A program made the translations under genes and the position numbers. A stretch of DNA of 64,000 nt. It comes from CAWAHD01 sp963781785. Lineage in GTDB: Bacteria > Planctomycetota > Planctomycetia > Isosphaerales > Isosphaeraceae. The DNA lies in the NCBI GenBank assembly GCA_963781785.1, contig CAWAHD010000005.1:2170001-2234000 (forward strand), given 5' to 3'. Position 1 is the stretch's first letter. The number at the start of each line of letters is the position of its first letter. Below, one piece after another: positions 17,901 through 25,861 of the stretch. Below the pieces are notes generated by a model. The model worked only from the letters and a program-made list of their open reading frames with translations. It did not search any database and had not been told where the DNA came from.

Positions 17901-20125
17901 CCCTCGCCCCATCGCCGCGAGGCGTCACCCACCAGTAGCTGCCCGAGTCGCCGTCGCGCCTCGCCCAGCGCCGCTGTCTCGGCCCCGCGCGCAGCTTCTC
18001 GCGCTCCAATGCCTGTTTCGTCTCAACGTCCCGCTCGATGGCAAGCTTCGCCGATTCGCGCGCGGCATCCGTCTGAACGAGCGCCCAGACCGTCGAGATT
18101 AGTAATGTGACCGCGACGGCGGCGAGTCCAGCGGCGATCCGCGTCCAAAGCTTCTGCTCGCGTTTGCGCTGGGCGATGCTCGCCCGAATGTAGTTGCGCT
18201 GCAGTCTCGTGAGATTCTCGCCCAGCCTTGCGAGCCAGGCTTCGGCCTCCGCCAGTTCGACCCCGCGGAGTAGCTCCTCCGGGCTGGGGAGGATTCGATT
18301 CCCACGGCTTGCCACCCACCTGCGGATGCGCGGGTCGAGCATCTGGGACCAGCGGAGGAAAGCCCGTCGAGTCGGGTTCTCCACGGAGTTGTGCAACGCC
18401 TCGTGCAGCAGGCGCCATTCTCGGAACAGCGCGTCGTGGATGATTTCGACGCTGCTCTGGCCGTCACCGGGATCGCCAAGGGTCACGAGCAAGCGCGATT
18501 GGACGAGATGATCGACGACGGTCCGCACTTCGCTGCGGTCGCTCACCTCCCAGCATAGGTCACCCAGGAATCGGCGGCGCTTGTTGTCAGGGATCCCCTG
18601 GGCCTCGTCGCCGATCTGAACAAGGTCCAAAAGCAAGTCCTTGGCGAGGAGTTGCCGCTGAGGCGAGAGGGAGAAGTAGGCGCGGTCCGCCCAGACGCTT
18701 AGTGCCCCGGTCACGCGCCCGATCCGGTCGTAGGCCTCGAACGTCAGGCGGGATTCCGGCGGCTGCGCCGAGAGTTGCTGCAGCGCGACCTCGAGCAGCG
18801 GCAGTATCGTGCTCCGCGCGAGCTGGGAGTCACCCTCGACCCGCTCGACGATCTCGGCAACGATCGTCTTTACCAGGTTTTCCTCGAAATGCCATCCCAC
18901 CGACTCGGCGGGCGCCCGGATGATCGATATCAGTTCGTCTGCGCCAAGCGTCCAGGAGACGTCGATCCGGCCCCGCTCGATAAGTTGGCCGAACTGAGGG
19001 ATCTGGTCGTAGAGAAGCCACCGGAACTCGTCGCGGAAGCAAAACATGACCGTAAGCGCCACGTCGGCGCTCTGGGCCAGCGCGAGTCGCCGAGCAAAGT
19101 CGGCCAGGATCTGCGGCTTACACGATATGAGGAGCTGCTCGCCTTGGTCGATGACGAGGAGTAGCCTCTCCTTGTCGACGTTCCGCCCGAGCCACTCCTT
19201 TGCTGCGCTGACGAGATCCTCGCGCGCCGGCGAAGCCGGCTTTTTCGAGCTCGACCGCTGGATCGGTCCCTGGGTGCGCGACAATGACCCCCAAGCGAGG
19301 AGCTTCGGTCCGCAGGGTGGGGATCAGGCCGGCCCGTATCAATGAGGTTTTGCCGCAGCCCGACGGGCCGAGCAGGGCGACGAATCGGCTGCCCTGTTTG
19401 AGGCGATCGATCAGGCGACCGATTATCCGCTCGCGGCCCTTGAAGACGTCGGCATGGTTCTCGTCGAAAGGCTCTAGGCCGACGTACGGGCAGACGTCCG
19501 AGGGCTGCAGGTCCTCACATAGCCGGCTGTAGGTTTCGCTCGGCGTGATCAACACGGTCCCGCGCAATTGCCCGCGATCGTCCGGTCGGAACACCGCGTC
19601 GATGACGCCGATGACGCGATTGCGGGCATCGTCCCACGCCGGGGCGCCGCTATATCCGGTGGTGATCTGGCTCGACTGGACGACCAAGCGGGCGTGCCCG
19701 GCCTCGTCAACTCGGTCTAGCACCTCGCCGATGCCCGGTACACCGCGGACCTCCTCGATAGGCGGATAGCCGAATGTGTTGATGCGGTGCCCATACGTCG
19801 CGGCCGATGAGCCTAGGGGCAATCGCTCGGCCCCGTTCGGAAGGCCGCCTTCAACCCGAAGAATGGCCACGTCCTCCTCATCAGCCGCTCTCCAGGCGTC
19901 CGGGACGACGACCGCTATGCACGTCGCGCCCGTCGAGGCCAGAGCGACCGTGACGCGCTCGGGCCTCGGATCACCTCGACGCTGCGAGTCGCGAGTCTGG
20001 ACGACATGAGAGCAAGTGAGAATCAATGCGTCGTTCGAACGATTCGCCGCGAAGAAACCAGTCCCACCGACGCCCCCCTGCTCATCATAGATCAACACAA
20101 TTCCGGAACGACTCACCGGTTTCAT
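14989..20125 (-). CDS. trypsin-like protease / STAND NTPase / WD40 fusion (frameshifted)
   Basis: Read as one gene of roughly 1,700 residues. Start at 20125, overlapping the upstream stop by 4 bases. Residues 1-210: trypsin-like domain with His (LTCSHVV), Asp (DVAILRV) and Ser (TGYSGAPAW). Then a conflict-type STAND NTPase: CPYVGLEPF, GRE, Walker A LLGPSGCGKTSLIRAG, Walker B LLLVIDQGEQLL. A predicted membrane helix (LWTRIAAGLAAVAVTLLIST) precedes a long WD40 propeller array (repeats such as FSPDGRHVAAAW and FSHDGKRIAVG). Frame changes occur near 19,220 and as a compensating pair near 17,990 and 17,825; each restores family-like sequence. It likely senses a signal through WD40, with NTPase-gated protease activity. 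Confidence 0.82.
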
Positions 20126-20490
20126 GTGGGGGGGGTCTCCCGAGCAATTGGTGAGATCGACTCGCTTTTTTCGTGATTCCAGCTCAGTTTCAGGGTAATG
20201 TTTCCCTCGCCGCTAGTGCTCGCGATAATCGCGCCGAGTTCGGCGTTGAGCTTCAACCCGAACTCGATCTCGACCTTATCCGGCGAGTGCGACAAGTCGC
20301 TCATCTTGGAACTGATCGCCTCGGCGATCGGCCTGATTGTATCGATGGCCTTCTGGAACGAATGCGCGGCCATGATGACGGCCTTTTCCGAGGCTCCAGC
20401 TTTGTCAATGCCCGGGCGTTCGGTGACATCGACCTCAGCCGTGATCAGTCGCTCTTCCCCTTCCAACGTGAAATGCACGAGTCGCTTCAT
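20122..20490 (-). CDS. Trypsin-co-occurring domain (Trypco1 / CU044_2847-type) protein
   Basis: 122 residues from the Met at 20490 (MKRLVHFTLEGEERLITAEV...). The body has a small beta-rich start, the helix EKAVIMAAHSFQKAIDTIRPIAE split around position 65, then IEFGLKLNAELGAIIASTSG. This matches small proteins reported to accompany trypsin-STAND conflict proteins. The ATGA overlap with the protease gene implies translational coupling. A Met at 20523 is in frame but less family-like. It is predicted to be a regulator or target of the protease; the actual role is unknown. Confidence 0.75.
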   Translation of the reverse strand: MKRLVHFTLEGEERLITAEVDVTERPGIDKAGASEKAVIMAAHSFQKAIDTIRPIAEAISSKMSDLSHSPDKVEIEFGLKLNAELGAIIASTSGEGNITLKLSWNHEKSESISPIARETPPT

Positions 20491-20944
20491 GCCCTGCTCC
20501 TGGTATGATATAAGTCCAATCAACAGAAGAGATCCCTGGCAGGCGTGCCACTCAGATTATTCCGGGACTTCCAAGATCGGAGTTGACGTCGTCACCTGCG
20601 TCATCGCCGGGCAGACCAACGGACATTGGACACCGATTGATTCTGCCAGTCAAAGAAAAAACGGTGCAAGCGGGGCGACCGCAGTGCCGTACGCCGGTTC
20701 GAACCCGCGACCAGGCCCATTTTCGCGGCCTCGTCCTCCCCGAACAGCCAGCTCGTGCAATCGCAGAAGCAGGTGGCTGCTCAGCGCAAGAGCGCCCAGC
20801 CTCGTTTCAGGTGCCGAATCCGCCACCTAATGGCTCGCGACCGGATACGCAGAAATGCGTAGCCGCTGGCTTTGCCCCTGCTGAACACTGAAAACTGACG
20901 ATCATCCCTTCCCGAGCCGACTCCGCCAACCGACGGGAAAAAGG

Positions 20945-21055
20945 ACAGGCACCGCGCGAGCGCATCCGGCCCGCCGCGCCTCGAATTCAGGCGCGACCGC
21001 CCGAACGCTGTTGCCGCCCGGCGATCCGCACCGTTTTGCGATGAATCGGTCGCGA
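20945..21055 (+). repeat. dispersed repeat R1, copy 2
   Basis: Begins ACAGGCACCGCGCGAGCGCA (the preceding AAAAAGG is also in copy 4), continues TCCGGCCCGCCGCGCC, then the R1 core with CAGGCGCGACCGCCCGAACG and TTTTGCGATGAATCGGTC. Confidence 0.65.
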
Positions 21056-21093
21056 GTGAGAAAGCGAGACGACAGACAGAGAAGGGGAAATTC

Positions 21094-21299
21094 AGCCACG
21101 GATGAAACACGGATTAAACACGGATAGGATGCAGTCTGGCCAAGAGTTGGTCCCCGTGAGTTACGGCGATGGGGTACAGAGGCCATGGCGCTGGAGCATG
21201 GAGTGATCACTGAACAAATCCCGATCGACGCTTCAGGTTGCATGATCAGTGCTGTGTCCCTATCTGTATCCGTGTTCAATCCGTGTATCATCCGTGGCT
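21094..21299. repeat. MITE-like element with 37-39 bp terminal inverted repeats
   Basis: The left arm (21094-21130) and the reverse complement of the right arm (21261-21299) both read AGCCACGGATGA.ACACGG, then ATT.AACACGGATA. About 130 bases of unrelated sequence lie between. No coding capacity. Such 'CACGGAT' iterated arms are a common bacterial dispersed element; autonomous partners are not visible here. Confidence 0.6.
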
Positions 21300-21359
21300 A
21301 AAAATGCAGTTTGAAACGGCGATTACCGATCGAGGCGGCGTGAAGAGAGGCATTTGAAC

Positions 21360-21492
21360 CAATCTCAGGCATGCTCGCCCCGCCTCGAAGTCAGTTGCGA
21401 CCGCCCCAACGCTGTTGACGCCCAGCGATCCGAACCATTTTGCTATGAAACGGTTGCGGCGGTCGACCTGGACCCGTTCACCCGGGCATTGC
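21360..21492 (+). repeat. dispersed repeat R1, copy 3
   Basis: R1 core TGTTGACGCCCAGCGATCCG with AACCATTTTGCTATGAAACG, extended by GGTCGACCTGGACCCGTTCA and CCCGGGCATTGC, an extension shared with copy 4. Confidence 0.65.
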
Positions 21493-21647
21493 GGCGTCGC
21501 AGTGCGTGTGCTTTCTGTCCATAGTCCGATCCGCGACGTTAAGATAGATGGGACGCGGCTCGATCGTTCCGCCGCCCGGAGACGGCTCCCATTGTGGCTG
21601 ATGGGTTGCCTGCGTGACGGCCTCCGGGTCAGAAGGCGCAAGCTCCC

Positions 21648-22415
21648 ATGCCCAAGCGACGCATCTTCGTCAGTGCCACCACCCGCGCCTTGGAAAGCTA
21701 TCGGCGGCTCGCCGCTGAGTCGCTGCGCAAACGCGACTACGAGGTCGATGACCAGGCCGTCTTCACGCTGACCTTCCTGGAAATCCACGAAAACCAAGCA
21801 GAGGATCGAGCGCTGTGACGCCGTCGTCTGCCTGATCGGCTTTGCGTACGGCGCCGAGCCGTCGAACCGCCCGCCCGATCAACCGCGGCGATCGTACACC
21901 CAGTGGGAGTACTTCCTTGCCCGCGACCTCAACAGGCCGACCTACCTCTTGCTGGCCGACAAGGCGACGCCGTTCGACCCCGATCCAGGCGAGCCGGAGA
22001 AGGACGAGCTCCGGCAGCTCCAGCACCGATACCGCGCCCTGGTGATCCGTGATCGGGACTGGGCATCGTTTGCGAGCAAGGGCAACCTCCGTGCCGAGCT
22101 GGCCGAGCTGCGCTTCCCCTGGGAGCCGCCGCGCCCGGAGCATAAGCCCTGCAACCTGCCGCTCGCCACGATCGGCACGCTCTTCAAGGGGCGCGAGGGA
22201 TTCCTCGACGATCTCCGCAATCGGCTCGGCGTGGCGGATGGGCGAGCCGCAGCCGTCGTGAATCGGCTGGCGATGCACGGGCTCGGTGGCGTGGGCAAGA
22301 CGCGGGCCGCTGTCGAGTATGCCTGGCGGCACACCGACGACTACACCGCGCTCTTGTTCGTCTCCGCGCCGTCGGCGGCCGAGCTGAGGGTCAACCTGGC
22401 GAACCTGGCCGGCGG
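21648..22415 (+). pseudogene. broken DUF4062-type / NB-ARC (STAND) conflict protein
   Basis: The ATG at 21648 opens MPKRRIFVSATTRALESYRR, a DUF4062/TIR-like start. The first frame stops at 21818, but a one-base shift near 21795 continues it (KQRIERCDAVVCLIGFAYG, then RRSYTQWEYFLARDLNRPTY). An NB-ARC/STAND domain begins after a linker, with LFKGREGFLDDLRNRLG and the P-loop HGLGGVGKTRAAVEYAW. Sequence becomes repeat R1 right after LRVNLANLAG, so the rest of the NTPase and any TPR sensor are gone. The frameshift may be an assembly error; the truncation by the repeat looks real. Confidence 0.7.
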
Positions 22416-22417
22416 GG

Positions 22418-22615
22418 AAAAAGGACTGGCACTGCGCGAGCGCATCCGGCCCGCCGCGCCGCCAATCTCAAGCATGCCCGTCCCGCCTCGAAATCAGGCG
22501 CGACCGCCCGAACGTCGTTGACGCCGAGCAATCCGAACCGTTTTATTATCAGTGGGTTCCGGCGGTAGACCTGGACCGGTTCACCCGGCCATGCCCGCGT
22601 CACAGTGCCTGTCCG
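22418..22615 (+). repeat. dispersed repeat R1, copy 4 (longest)
   Basis: Starts GGGGAAAAAGGACTGGCACT, includes GCGCGAGCGCATCCGGCCCG, the R1 core, and the GGTAGACCTGGACCGGTTCA extension. It forms the breakpoint that truncates the DUF4062/NB-ARC gene. Confidence 0.65.
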
Positions 22616-22638
22616 TTCTGCCCGACCGGAGGTGTGAA

Positions 22639-23193
22639 GTGGTCGAACCTGTCCCACTGAGAAATGAACCACCGCCCACGATCTGCTCAACTCGGCCGGA
22701 ACAGCCGGCCGATGCCGCCGCGATCCGGCGGATTCTCGAGGCAGCGTTCCCGACGGCCGCGGAAGCCCGGCTGGTTGAGCAGCTCCGGGCGGGCGGCCAC
22801 GTCTGGGTCTCGTTGGTGGCTGAGGTGGATGGTCAGATCGTCGGTTACATCGCCTTCAGCCCGGTCAAGATTGAGGGCGGGGCCAGTGTGGCGAATGGTG
22901 TCGGGTTGGCCCCGGTTGCGGTATGCCCCGGCCATCAGCGTCAGGGCAAGGGCAGTCACCTGATCCGGGAGGGTCTGACGGCCTGCAAACGCCTCGGCTA
23001 TGGCTTCGTCGTCGTGCTGGGTGAACCGACGTACTATCGGCGGTTTGGCTTCACCCCGGCGGATCACCGCGGACTCGGGAACGAGTATGGGGCGGGTGAG
23101 GCGTTCATGGTCCTCGAGCTTCGCAACGGCGGTATCCCAGCAGACGGCGGCGTGGTCCGGTATGGTCCCGCGTTCGACGAGTTCACAGCGTGA
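22639..23193 (+). CDS. GNAT family N-acetyltransferase
   Basis: 184 residues. The start is decided by GGAGG at 22628-22632, six bases before a GTG at 22639; the longer frame from 22552 runs back into repeat R1. It has acetyl-CoA-binding motif A: VGLAPVAVCPGHQRQGKGSH (R/Q-x-x-G-x-G/S), followed by LIREGLTACKRLGYGFVVVL and YYRRFGFTPA. The layout is that of YhbS-like N-acetyltransferases. Substrate unknown. Stands alone between repeats. Confidence 0.88.
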   Translation: MVEPVPLRNEPPPTICSTRPEQPADAAAIRRILEAAFPTAAEARLVEQLRAGGHVWVSLVAEVDGQIVGYIAFSPVKIEGGASVANGVGLAPVAVCPGHQRQGKGSHLIREGLTACKRLGYGFVVVLGEPTYYRRFGFTPADHRGLGNEYGAGEAFMVLELRNGGIPADGGVVRYGPAFDEFTA

Positions 23194-23287
23194 CCTTCCC
23201 GCTAGAATCGATTCACGGAAGCCTTCCGGATCGGGTGCAGCGTGCGCGTTTCGATCGTTGCGCTGGCAGGGGGTTGGGAGCGAATCG

Positions 23288-23335
23288 GTGCCGCGATTCG
23301 TTTGGCGGTCAATCTGATCGCTGGATGGAACCCGC
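23288..23335 (+). repeat. short repeat R4, copy 1
   Basis: GTGCCGCGATTCGTTTGG, then AATCTGATCGCTGGATGGAA; matches 24271-24320 with a few differences. Confidence 0.5.
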
Positions 23336-23648
23336 GTGATGAGCGTGTCGCCTCGGTCGCCGATTGGCTCGGGTTCCGTGGGCAGTGTTCAGGAAGAACG
23401 GTCTGCTCCAGGCCGAGATGTCTTACCGTTTCGCGCAACCACTTCTCATCGCCATGTGGTCGTCCTCTTTCGATGCTCGCCGCACTCGGTCTTATTCCTT
23501 CTTGGCCAAAGGAGCGCTAGCGCGAGCCATCCGGTTCGCCGGCCGTTCCACCGGCCAAGTCGATTACCGTGCTTTGATCGCATCCGTGCCGCGAGTTCTC
23601 GACCACAGGCTGCTCCACCGCTCGAGCATCGCGAACGTCGATTGTCGC

Positions 23649-23701
23649 CTTTCGCTCCGCGAAAGTGTGCCGTCTTTTTGCCGCCTTTCGCTCCGCGAAA
23701 G
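23649..23701. repeat. two palindromic 17-mers
   Basis: CTTTCGCTCCGCGAAAG at 23649-23665 and again at 23685-23701. Perfect eight-base arms, REP-like. The complementary form CTTTCGCGGAGCGAAAG occurs at 23827 and 23922. Confidence 0.7.
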
Positions 23702-23717
23702 ACCTCCCTCCCTATCA

Positions 23718-23755
23718 GCGGTACGCGATATTATTCTGATATCAGTGTTTGTCGC
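23718..23755 (+). repeat. short repeat R5, copy 1
   Basis: GCGGTACGCGATATTATTCT followed by GATATCAGTGTTTGTCGC; second copy at 25370-25407. Confidence 0.55.
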
Positions 23756-23826
23756 TCAACAATTCGTCACTCGGCTGGAAGGATTTACCGAGCATCGGCG
23801 TGGTTCTTGGTAGAGCAAACCCACAA

Positions 23827-23938
23827 CTTTCGCGGAGCGAAAGGCGACTATGTTCTGACCACGCCGTTGTTGTTACCCGTATTTATGTGTGTTCGTGGCG
23901 TCCGCTGGAACAAATGCGCAACTTTCGCGGAGCGAAAG
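23827..23938. repeat. two palindromic 17-mers in a larger direct repeat
   Basis: CTTTCGCGGAGCGAAAG at 23827-23843 and 23922-23938, each followed by GCGACT.TGTTCTGACCAC, so the unit repeated is larger than the palindrome. Confidence 0.7.
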
Positions 23939-24270
23939 GCGACTTTGTTCTGACCACCACGCTGTGACTCGTCTTCATCTCCCTTACCAGCCTCCCCTGC
24001 GCACCACACTCCCGGAGCGTTCAAGTCCGGCATTCCGGCTCCTACCGACCGTTGGTGCCTGACGGACTGATTCCTTGCGTTATGGCTTTCTGCTCGTTTC
24101 CTCTCTCGTCTCTCCACTCGATTTTTCCGTGGAGATCGGTGCCTTCCGTGGTTGAAACGTCTTGACGATCTTTGATCAGTGCTCATCAGTGTGCATCTGT
24201 TGCTTCCTATCTCGGGGTTCGTCCGTCGTCACGCCCAAGCGAGGAGAACAGGGACGCGGGGAGGGTAACG

Positions 24271-24320
24271 GTGCCCCGATTCGTTTGGTCATGAATCTGA
24301 CCGCTGGATGGAATCCGCAC
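24271..24320 (+). repeat. short repeat R4, copy 2
   Basis: GTGCCCCGATTCGTTTGGTC, then AATCTGACCGCTGGATGGAA; matches 23288-23335. Confidence 0.5.
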
Positions 24321-24348
24321 CAATCGCGTCCGAGTTTCCGTCCCCTGC

Positions 24349-25217
24349 TCAAGCGGGACCAGGAGGGGGCGGACCAGGTGGCGCCGGGTGAGCCGGCGGC
24401 GGCGGTGGGGGCGCCGGGTGAGCTGGCGGCGGTGGTGGGGGCGCCGGGTGAGCCGGGGGTGGGGGCGGCGGGCCAGGAGGAGGCGGTTGTGGGGGCGGCG
24501 GCGGTGTGTTGATGGTGGTCACCGTCGTGGTCGTGATGGTGACGTAGTAGGTGTTCGACTCGGTGTTCACGACGTACTGGGTGACGGTGTCATTGCTGCC
24601 GGGAACGGTGACGCTATTCGACTGGTCCTGCCCCGCGCCCCCGAAATCGAGTCGATTCGAGGTCTGGCTGCGCGTTGTGGCGCGCCTCCATGCCCGCTTG
24701 ATGACGAGCCGCGGCGGCCGAAGTGACGGCCGCTGAATCCTCTGCCGGCTTCCGGGGTGACGGTCACCACCGCGGAATCGGAGTTGGAGTTGCCATCGCT
24801 GTCATTCGCCATCACGCTGATTGTGAACTCCTCGGTGCCCGAGGCGTGCCGCCCGGCGTGACGCTCCGGAAGCCGGACATTGAACCCATAGCTGCCATTG
24901 CTCGCGATCGTGGCCGTTCCGCTGCCGACCTGGCGGTCCTTCTGGTTGTCGAAGACCGTGTAGGCGATCGACCGGTTCAGCACAGCCGAGGTGTCGCTGT
25001 CGGCCACGGTGCCCGACACGGAAACGGCGATGGGCCGTCCCCTGGCTTCACCGACCATCTTGGGATTGACGCCCTCGGTGATCGTGATCGGAGACACCGT
25101 TGAGAGCAACGAGCGGCTCTCCAGGGGAGCAACCTCGATCGCGGCACGCCGGCTCCGCCGTCGGCCGGGTCTCAAGAGCGCGGAGGTTTTCGCCCTTCTT
25201 GTGAAGGTTTCGAGCAT
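24349..25217 (-). CDS. secreted cadherin/VCBS-like surface protein with Pro-rich tail (frameshifted)
   Basis: The start at 25217 is fixed by GGGAGG a few bases upstream. N-terminus MLETFTRRAKTSALLRPGRR is basic and leads to PLESRSLLST, the planctomycete motif found near the front of many surface proteins. A beta-rich domain of about 110 residues follows (ITITEGVNPKMVGEA, GTVADSDTSAVLNRSIAYTV, SVMANDSDGNSNSDSAVVTV), resembling VCBS/cadherin-like modules. A one-base shift near 24640 restores GAGQDQSNSVTVPGSNDTV, then a Thr-rich stretch and a tail of PPPPPPAHPA repeats. Without the shift it stops at 24567. Likely cell-surface; partner unknown. Confidence 0.6.
24381..24462 (-). repeat. 30-bp tandem repeat coding PPPPPPAHPA
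   Basis: Two full 30-base units and most of a third, each beginning GCGCCGGGTGAGC on the plus strand. They encode the proline-rich tail of the minus-strand surface protein. Copies differ by a few bases; copy number could vary between strains. Confidence 0.7.
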
Positions 25218-25861
25218 TTTTGCCTCCCGGTGCTGATTCAGGGTATGAATGGATGTGCGCAGGCGCCGGGTTACGATGAGCCCAGGTTGCGCACCCATCA
25301 AATCTGCCGCAAGTTCGGTGCCGTTTGGGCAAGGGAGGGAAACAGGCACGCGATGAGTTTGGCTATGAAGCGGTACGCGACATTATTCTGATATCAGTGT
25401 TTATCGCAGCGCCACGTTCGGCCGTTGCGTGGATCCGACGCAGTTGTGTCCTGTGCGTCTCGATTCGGGGATGCATGATGTCGGTCTCAGATTGGAACAG
25501 AAGCAAGCGAAGGTAACGAAGAATACGCCAAGATTTGCCGATTCTGCGGATTGCTCCGCCGCCTGTTCGCCGGGCGCTGCCGCCTGCGCCGGCATTGCCG
25601 GCCCGCAAAACCTGAACAATCACGCAAACGAGAACGGCGCAGCAAACTTTCCGGCCGATTTGCAAATTTCTTCGCACCAAAATTCCCCTTTTTGTAGATC
25701 GTATCTGGATGGAGGCTCAGCAGACCCGCGGGTCTGATCTAACTCGATCACATGTTCCTGTGTCGTCATCCCATGGCACCCCGATCCGAACCGCTCAATG
25801 CCAAGTGCTCGATGCCCACTGCCGCTCACCGCTAACCCGACACCTTCGAGGAGATTTCCCA
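25218..25861. other. intergenic region with one short repeat
   Basis: Contains repeat R5 copy 2 (25370-25407) and, near the end, the promoter region of the next gene. No credible gene seen. Confidence 0.45.
25370..25407 (+). repeat. short repeat R5, copy 2
   Basis: GCGGTACGCGACATTATTCT followed by GATATCAGTGTTTATCGC; matches 23718-23755. Confidence 0.55.

Larger units (their letters stand above)
20491..21647. other. gene-free repeat-rich region
   Basis: About 1.15 kb without a credible gene. It holds two copies of repeat R1 (20945 and 21360) and an inverted-repeat element (21094-21299). Open frames here are short, low in family-like sequence and mostly made of repeat DNA. Confidence 0.55.
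23476..24085 (+). repeat. dispersed repeat R3, copy 2 (expanded)
   Basis: The ends match 14331-14606: CCGGTTCGCCGGCCGTTCCA near 23540 and the GTTCTGACCACCACGCTGTG to TGGTGCCTGACGG portion near 23950-24070. Between them lies extra sequence with additional palindromes, as if smaller elements had inserted or the unit had duplicated internally. Confidence 0.55.
23194..24348. other. gene-free region built of short repeats
   Basis: About 1.15 kb with no credible gene. It contains parts of repeat R3, four 17-base palindromes related to CTTTCGCGGAGCGAAAG, and first copies of two short repeats found again at 24271 and 25370. Open frames here are made of the repeats and are dismissed. Confidence 0.6.

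Noticed and set aside
23194..24348. CRISPR-like array
   Set aside because: The palindromes are not evenly spaced, differ in orientation and lack unique spacers of constant length; no cas gene is near.
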